Below the pieces are notes generated by a model, which was not told the origin of the DNA, made no database searches, and saw only the letters and a list, made by a program, of their open reading frames with translations. A stretch of 6,183 nt of DNA from Methylococcales bacterium (lineage in GTDB: Bacteria; Pseudomonadota; Gammaproteobacteria; Methylococcales; Methylomonadaceae), in contig JAGLEW010000006.1 in the NCBI GenBank assembly GCA_023144875.1, forward strand, positions 1-6,183, written 5' to 3'. Positions 5,219-6,183 of the stretch are shown piece after piece. Within the stretch, counting starts at the first letter, position 1, and each line of letters begins with the position of its first letter. Made by a program: the position numbers and the translations under genes.

Positions 5219-6183
5219 TTATTGTTGCTCATGCAGTTCTAAATTAATCATTCTAAGTGCCGCTAAGACAGCGGCAAAAACTTGATTTGAATGCACACCG
5301 CGAGTTCTTTGTACCTTATGATCCCCCTCCCAAGTAATCACACATTCCGTAATCGCATGTGTATTTCCACCCTTAGGGATTCTTACTTCATAATCTAATA
5401 ATGTTGGTAACACATAATCGTGTTTTTTCATCACTTTATTAATGGCATCCACAAAGGCATCAAACCCCCCATTTCCAGAGCCTGAGGCAATATATTCAAC
5501 CCCTTTCACTTTTACACGTAAACTCACGGTCGCTTCTAAATCAAAACCACTGGTAATCGTGCAATTTATTAATTTAATATGATGGTAATTTTTGCTTTCA
5601 AGCACATCGGCAATAATAAACGGTAAATCATCCAAACTAATTCTTTGTTTAGAATCACCTAATTTAACAATTCTGGCTAATACTTTTTTTTGATTTTCTT
5701 CCGATAATTCTAAATCTAATAATTCTAAATTTTTCTTTAAAGAGGCTTTACCACTCATTTTTCCTAAAGCATAACTGTGGCGACGTGAAAAACGTTCAGG
5801 AACTAATTTACTTTTATAAAGCCCCCCTTTTTGGTCACCATCGGCATGAATACCCGCCGTTTGTGTAAACACATCACTGCCAATAATAGGCGCGTTTGAC
5901 GACACCCTTTTCCCTGAAAAATCTTCCACCATACGGCTAATTCGCATTAAATGACTTTCATCAATGGATAACTTTTTATTCATTTTATCGCGCAAGACGA
6001 CACTTACCTGTGCTAAAGAAGCATTCCCTGCCCGTTCACCCAAACAATTAATCGTGCAATGGATGGATTTAATCCCCGCACGAACCGCCGCCATCACATT
6101 TGCCGTTGCTAAACCATAATCATTATGTGGGTGAAAATCAAAGTGCACTTCAGGATAACGCTGACACATCACCGTCAAGCTTT
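5219..6183 (-). CDS. 2-isopropylmalate or citramalate synthase, C-terminal part (5' end cut by window)
   Basis: This enzyme condenses acetyl-CoA with a 2-oxo acid: 2-oxoisovalerate in leucine synthesis, or pyruvate to give citramalate for isoleucine. Numbering from the TTG codon at 6176-6178, the end of the catalytic TIM barrel is visible: the metal-binding HPHND motif (His16, His18), NCLGERAGN (44-52), and GIHADGD (109-115). A linker helix region with YALGKMSGK (136-144) follows, then the allosteric LeuA regulatory domain (about 200-315), with ASGSGNGGFDAFVDAI (231-246), the RIPKGGNTHAITECVITW region (266-283) and RTRGVHSNQ (291-299). The frame stays open to the window edge and the conserved N-terminal half is missing, so the TTG is not the true start. 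From memory the sequence is closer to the Bacteroidetes-type LeuA2/citramalate synthase group than to E. coli LeuA. The two substrates cannot be separated from this part. It converges on the transpeptidase gene with 4 bp between stop codons. Confidence 0.88.
   Translation of the reverse strand, partial: SLTVMCQRYPEVHFDFHPHNDYGLATANVMAAVRAGIKSIHCTINCLGERAGNASLAQVSVVLRDKMNKKLSIDESHLMRISRMVEDFSGKRVSSNAPIIGSDVFTQTAGIHADGDQKGGLYKSKLVPERFSRRHSYALGKMSGKASLKKNLELLDLELSEENQKKVLARIVKLGDSKQRISLDDLPFIIADVLESKNYHHIKLINCTITSGFDLEATVSLRVKVKGVEYIASGSGNGGFDAFVDAINKVMKKHDYVLPTLLDYEVRIPKGGNTHAITECVITWEGDHKVQRTRGVHSNQVFAAVLAALRMINLELHEQQ

Overview
This window looks like the chromosome of an AT-rich gammaproteobacterium. 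The best clue is a full-length RdgC, a protein confined mainly to beta- and gammaproteobacteria. A short-form DUF445 membrane protein with the consensus seen in gammaproteobacteria and an ErfK/YbiS-type L,D-transpeptidase agree with this. Nothing in the sequence fixes genus or species. Codon use looks uniformly AT-biased across all genes, and I see no insertion sequence, tRNA, rRNA, CRISPR array or attachment site.

Layout: (1) bases 1-678, the 3' part of a DUF445 membrane-protein gene, cut by the window edge. (2) A 216-bp spacer with a weak AT-rich hairpin, a candidate promoter and a cluster of short direct and inverted repeats, leading into (3) an unrecognised 105-residue protein (895-1212). 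(4) A 137-bp spacer with overlapping hairpins and a good promoter for (5) a 415-residue protein with two LysM domains and a GH19 (chitinase/lysozyme-like) domain. (6) rdgC follows after 53 bp and its stop overlaps the start of (7) an exported LysM plus YkuD L,D-transpeptidase with an unusual Lys/Pro-rich tail of about 218 residues. (8) On the opposite strand, converging with only 4 bp between stop codons, is the 3' part of a 2-isopropylmalate/citramalate synthase gene that runs off the right edge.

Genes 5 to 7 lie on one strand and could form one transcript. Two of them act on cell-wall polymers through LysM and catalytic domains: the GH19 protein would cut glycan, and the YkuD enzyme would form or exchange peptide cross-links or attach lipoproteins. 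RdgC, a recombination modulator, sits between them. Most genes are recognisable families. The unusual material is in the accessory segments: an Arg/Ser-rich linker in the GH19 protein, the histone-H1-like basic tail of the transpeptidase with its long poly-A tracts, the repeat-rich leader of the orphan gene, and a leucine/isoleucine-pathway enzyme that, from memory, resembles the Bacteroidetes-type subfamily more than E. coli LeuA. I did not find convincing evidence of a new multi-gene system.
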